A stretch of DNA of 64,000 nt from Stereum hirsutum FP-91666 SS1 (Eukaryota; Basidiomycota; Agaricomycetes; Russulales; Stereaceae). Numbering within the stretch: position 1 is the stretch's first letter; every line of letters begins with the position of its first letter. Of the stretch, positions 61,182 through 64,000 are shown one piece after another. The notes below the pieces were generated by a model, which searched no databases, was not told where the DNA came from, and was given only the letters and a program-made list of their open reading frames with translations. Position numbers and translations under genes: made by a program. The stretch covers positions 3,040,023-3,104,022 of the forward strand of contig NW_006763132.1 of NCBI RefSeq assembly GCF_000264905.1, in the 5' to 3' direction.

Positions 61182-64000
61182 TTACCCAGAGAATAAAGCG
61201 CACCAATCTGTCACACCGATTGCGACATCCGGAGCAGTTTCAAACCAAGTCCAGTTGATATCCATGAACGTATTGTCAATACCAAAGAGTTCTGCACGGT
61301 AAAGGTGATGCGGAAGCACTGGGAGAACAAGAGTTGCATGAGAATTCACTCGTTAGATGGACCTTGTTTTCGCACTCCCCCTGGTCGAAGGGACGGACGT
61401 ACCTGGAACTTCCGGTGCAAAGCGCATGAATGATTTGAACCAGATGTGGCGAACATTCTCGGAATGAGAATGTGCTTTATGATAAATGGGAAGGCCACCA
61501 TCAGGCCTCGAAAGACATTTTTGCACAAGCTCTGTTTCCTCGACGGTCATGCGAACGAAAGGAGCTCGATGGTGGAGCTTTCTCAACATACAAACGACAG
61601 TGACATCTTGCAAGGCACAGAAGAGAGACGGAAGGAAGTGGACACCACCGTTATCAGCACTGAATCTTTCATCTTCACAGGCTTTGCAACCTAATAAGTG
61701 ACCGTGACAGGGATGAACTTCACTAATCAAAGATATAAAGTTTACAACCTCAACTGCAGCCTGTAAGATGCCGCGAGAGTGTAAGGCAAGTTGTGCAGAG
61801 TTTCCCTGAACGGAGTCAGCGTACTTCGCGTAGTAAGTCGCACTGTAGATAGTTAATATTTTCTTCAAATAGGAAAAATTAAACATGCCCGGGCCCCGGC
61901 CGGTCCCGACATTCAGGTCGAAGAACATATGGTCTTCATGAACAGCATCCATGAGAGGATGCTTGAGAATACCTCTGATGGCGGAAGATAAATCGACACG
62001 CAGCGAGTGGTGTGGTGAGTAAAAATAGCGCTCCATAAACCACATGACTACTTTCGTGGCTGCCTGATGACGGCCGTCAATGTCGTTGAAAGACTGGCCC
62101 GCAAGAGACTCTGTGGTCGAGAAACCCAGCATCAAAGCTGCGAAGATTGGATGATCCCAATAATCCGAATGCGTCCCGAACTCATTTCCATAAGGCCGAA
62201 CTCCATGATCTCTGCAGGTTGACAGGTTGTCCAGTAGCGGAGTAACCCCAGAGTGAGAAAAAAAGTGGTCTACTTGTGTCAACTGTGGTATGTCCTGTCT
62301 CAATGAGTTGCGTAAGATGTCCAGAACAAAATTCACATCATAAAGAGCCACGCCTTCTGGCCTGTCTCTCTGCGCTGAGTTACTGTTGTGGAACATGCTC
62401 CGTCGATCAGTCAATAATATGCCTAACACGGGTGCTTTTGTCAGAAGTTCTTCATGGGCATTTCTGAGGGTCATCGGCGATGTAACCTTGTTACAGAGGA
62501 TGTTAGCCATTGCCTTGGTGAAGGCGCAATTCAAAAGTTGCTTGGACGTCCGGAGCCCGGAACAGTGGTACGAATAGCGAATAGCGGCATGCTGAAGCAT
62601 AGGGAGAAATTCTACACGAAAGTTACACTGATGGCCATTACTGGGATAAGGAATACAATACTCACCAGGTTCTTCGAAAGGTTGGGACAAACATAAGGTA
62701 GCTGCTGCTGTTAGGTTGCTGCGAATACTGGCCTCGTCCGACAGAAGATAGAGTATAGCCTTTTTCTCGAGAGGAGACATGCATGGTTTTCTATCTAGTC
62801 CATGAAGAAGACCCCGTATAATAGGAACCCGAGATCTAGCCAACGGAAGCAAGGCAGCAGCAGCCTGATCAAGTACATCGTAATCATGCGTATGGTGCAA
62901 GGCAGCATGGAAAGCTTCGTGTTCATGCATCGCGATAACTGTGTGTGGGCCGTAAAAATCTGCAGCAGTATAAATAATAGGAGGATGGTCCCGAATAGGC
63001 ACTGCGACAACTGGCTCATGATGCAGAGAGCCGTTATCATTGTGCCTATCACCTTGTTGTGCATTGAACAATGGTAACAAGTAATCATTCTTCATTTTTC
63101 GGAAACTCGTCACGATTTTGTACCATAGCTTTAGACATGTCGAAGGCATGTCTTTCATAGTCTTGAGCCAGCCAGGACCACGAGACACAAGTACTCTCGA
63201 CAAAGTTGACTGGAAGGGGGACAGGTCGGGATGCGTACAGCCATGGACTACTGTCCAAATTATGTAGATGCCTATGGCCACGATGAAGATGCACGAGATG
63301 ACACCAGCCGCAAATAGGAGCGCGTCAGAGTTTGAGAGAGGAATTGAGCTAGACAAGAGCATGTCGATCAGGCCGACGATAAACAGCAGCACAGGCAGGA
63401 TCAACAGCTGTGGTAGCGCTTCTATGGCAGGCGCGAGAAGGCGATTGGCCTCCAGCCATCGACGATGCAGTTCGCCCAACTTCTTGTGAGCTTGACGATG
63501 CTTAGAGCGAGTGAGCATCGTGATGTACCCACGACTCGTAACAGCTAGAGCAGCCACAGAAATCTAAGAAAGTGTGCGAATAGTAAGTCAACAATCGAGG
63601 TAGAGTCTAGCTAGACTGCACACACGCTGAGAACAAGAGAAATAGAGAAATAGAAGTTGAGCCGTATTACGCTGGTTGCTGGCTCAAAGAGCGATGGTTG
63701 GGTGAAGTTCAAATTCACCCCGCTTGCACCTTGGAGTACGATGACGACTTCGGTCAGGTTCTGGAGTAACTCGTTCGTTCGTTCACCTGTGTCCGGGGAG
63801 AGGCTGGCCAGGGACTGGACGTAAAGAGCTGTAACTATCGCGGAAAAAAGGGCGATCTGTTTGTGACGAGGAATACGATCATGGTCAATCTGTACCATGA
63901 CCTCAGTTATCACGAGGAGGAGAAAACTCACAAAGATCAACAATGTATCGAGAGTACCTCGCCACTGGCTGATGATGGGATCCACGTTGTTCATATGCGA
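61182..64000 (-). CDS. DUF6535 multi-pass membrane protein, 5' part missing
   Basis: Agaricomycete-specific membrane protein family of unknown function. Three exons are in the window: 64000-63626, 63563-61403 and 61318-61182, about 890 residues; the frame is open at the right edge. An ATG at 63994 exists, but the family usually has more sequence before the WRGTLDTLLIF block, so the true start probably lies outside. Membrane segments: LLIFVSFLLLVITEVMVQ, LYVQSLASL, LNFYFSISLVLSISVAALAV, LPQLLILPVLLFIVGLIDML and ISCIFIVAIGIYIIW. A long soluble helical region follows. I place the stop at 61182, not 61353, because splicing 61402-61319 (gtacgt...cag) joins APEVP in phase to a fluent tail containing LYRAELFGIDNTFMDINWTW. 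If that intron is not used the protein ends 16 residues after the donor. Confidence 0.83.

Noticed and set aside
62630..62667. Possible 38-nt intron in the DUF6535 gene (gtgagt...cag on the minus strand)
   Set aside because: Removing it breaks the frame, which is open and family-like on both sides without splicing.

Overview
The window is nuclear DNA of a filamentous basidiomycete, most likely an agaricomycete (mushroom-forming fungus). The genes are cut by many short GT-AG introns (mostly 45-90 nt, one GC-AG). Several families seen here are typical of, or expanded in, Agaricomycetes: a Plavaka-type transposase, DUF6589, DUF6535, RecQ-like helicase copies and Zn2Cys6 regulators. All gene models were assembled by eye from reading frames, splice signals and codon phase; no expression data or searches were available.

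Layout. 1-6134: part of a Plavaka-type DNA transposon, with an apparently intact zinc-finger transposase on + and a divergent unrecognised gene on - that runs off the left edge. 8305-16371 (-): a large Zn2Cys6 transcription factor and a tandem PH-domain protein. 16.4-21.8 kb and 22.5-28.1 kb: two gene deserts around a small acyl-CoA-binding protein gene. 28.1-32.0 kb (+): a Vtc1-type polyphosphate-polymerase subunit and a PEX11-type peroxisome protein. 32.6-35.4 kb (+): two tandem genes for small secreted proteins that share 20 cysteines and an identical exon plan. 35.7-47.4 kb: a nested mobile-element complex. 47.4-52.5 kb: gene-poor. 52.5-60.0 kb (+): a second Zn2Cys6 factor, paralogous to the first, and a formin-type GBD/FH3 protein with an SPTK repeat array. 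61.2 kb to the right edge (-): a DUF6535 membrane protein, partial.

The most interesting region is 35.7-47.4 kb. A RecQ-like helicase gene and a DUF6589 gene face each other tail to tail, about 45 bp apart. They are enclosed by a 15-bp perfect inverted repeat (35710-35724 and 47376-47390), with further inverted similarity just inside. This looks like a two-gene transposon of about 6.7 kb, apparently of an undescribed type. It is dead: the helicase has a 1-nt frameshift and is split by a second element of 5,017 bp, and the DUF6589 frame has one in-frame TGA followed by 86 more sense codons. The inner element has imperfect CAG...CTG terminal inverted repeats and an AT target duplication; taking it out with one AT restores the helicase frame exactly. 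It has no transposase and carries degraded pieces of two host genes (an AreA-type GATA-like domain and mannitol-1-phosphate 5-dehydrogenase), so it resembles a Pack-type gene-capturing element. The Plavaka-like transposase at 2666-5906 is a possible source of mobility for such an element.
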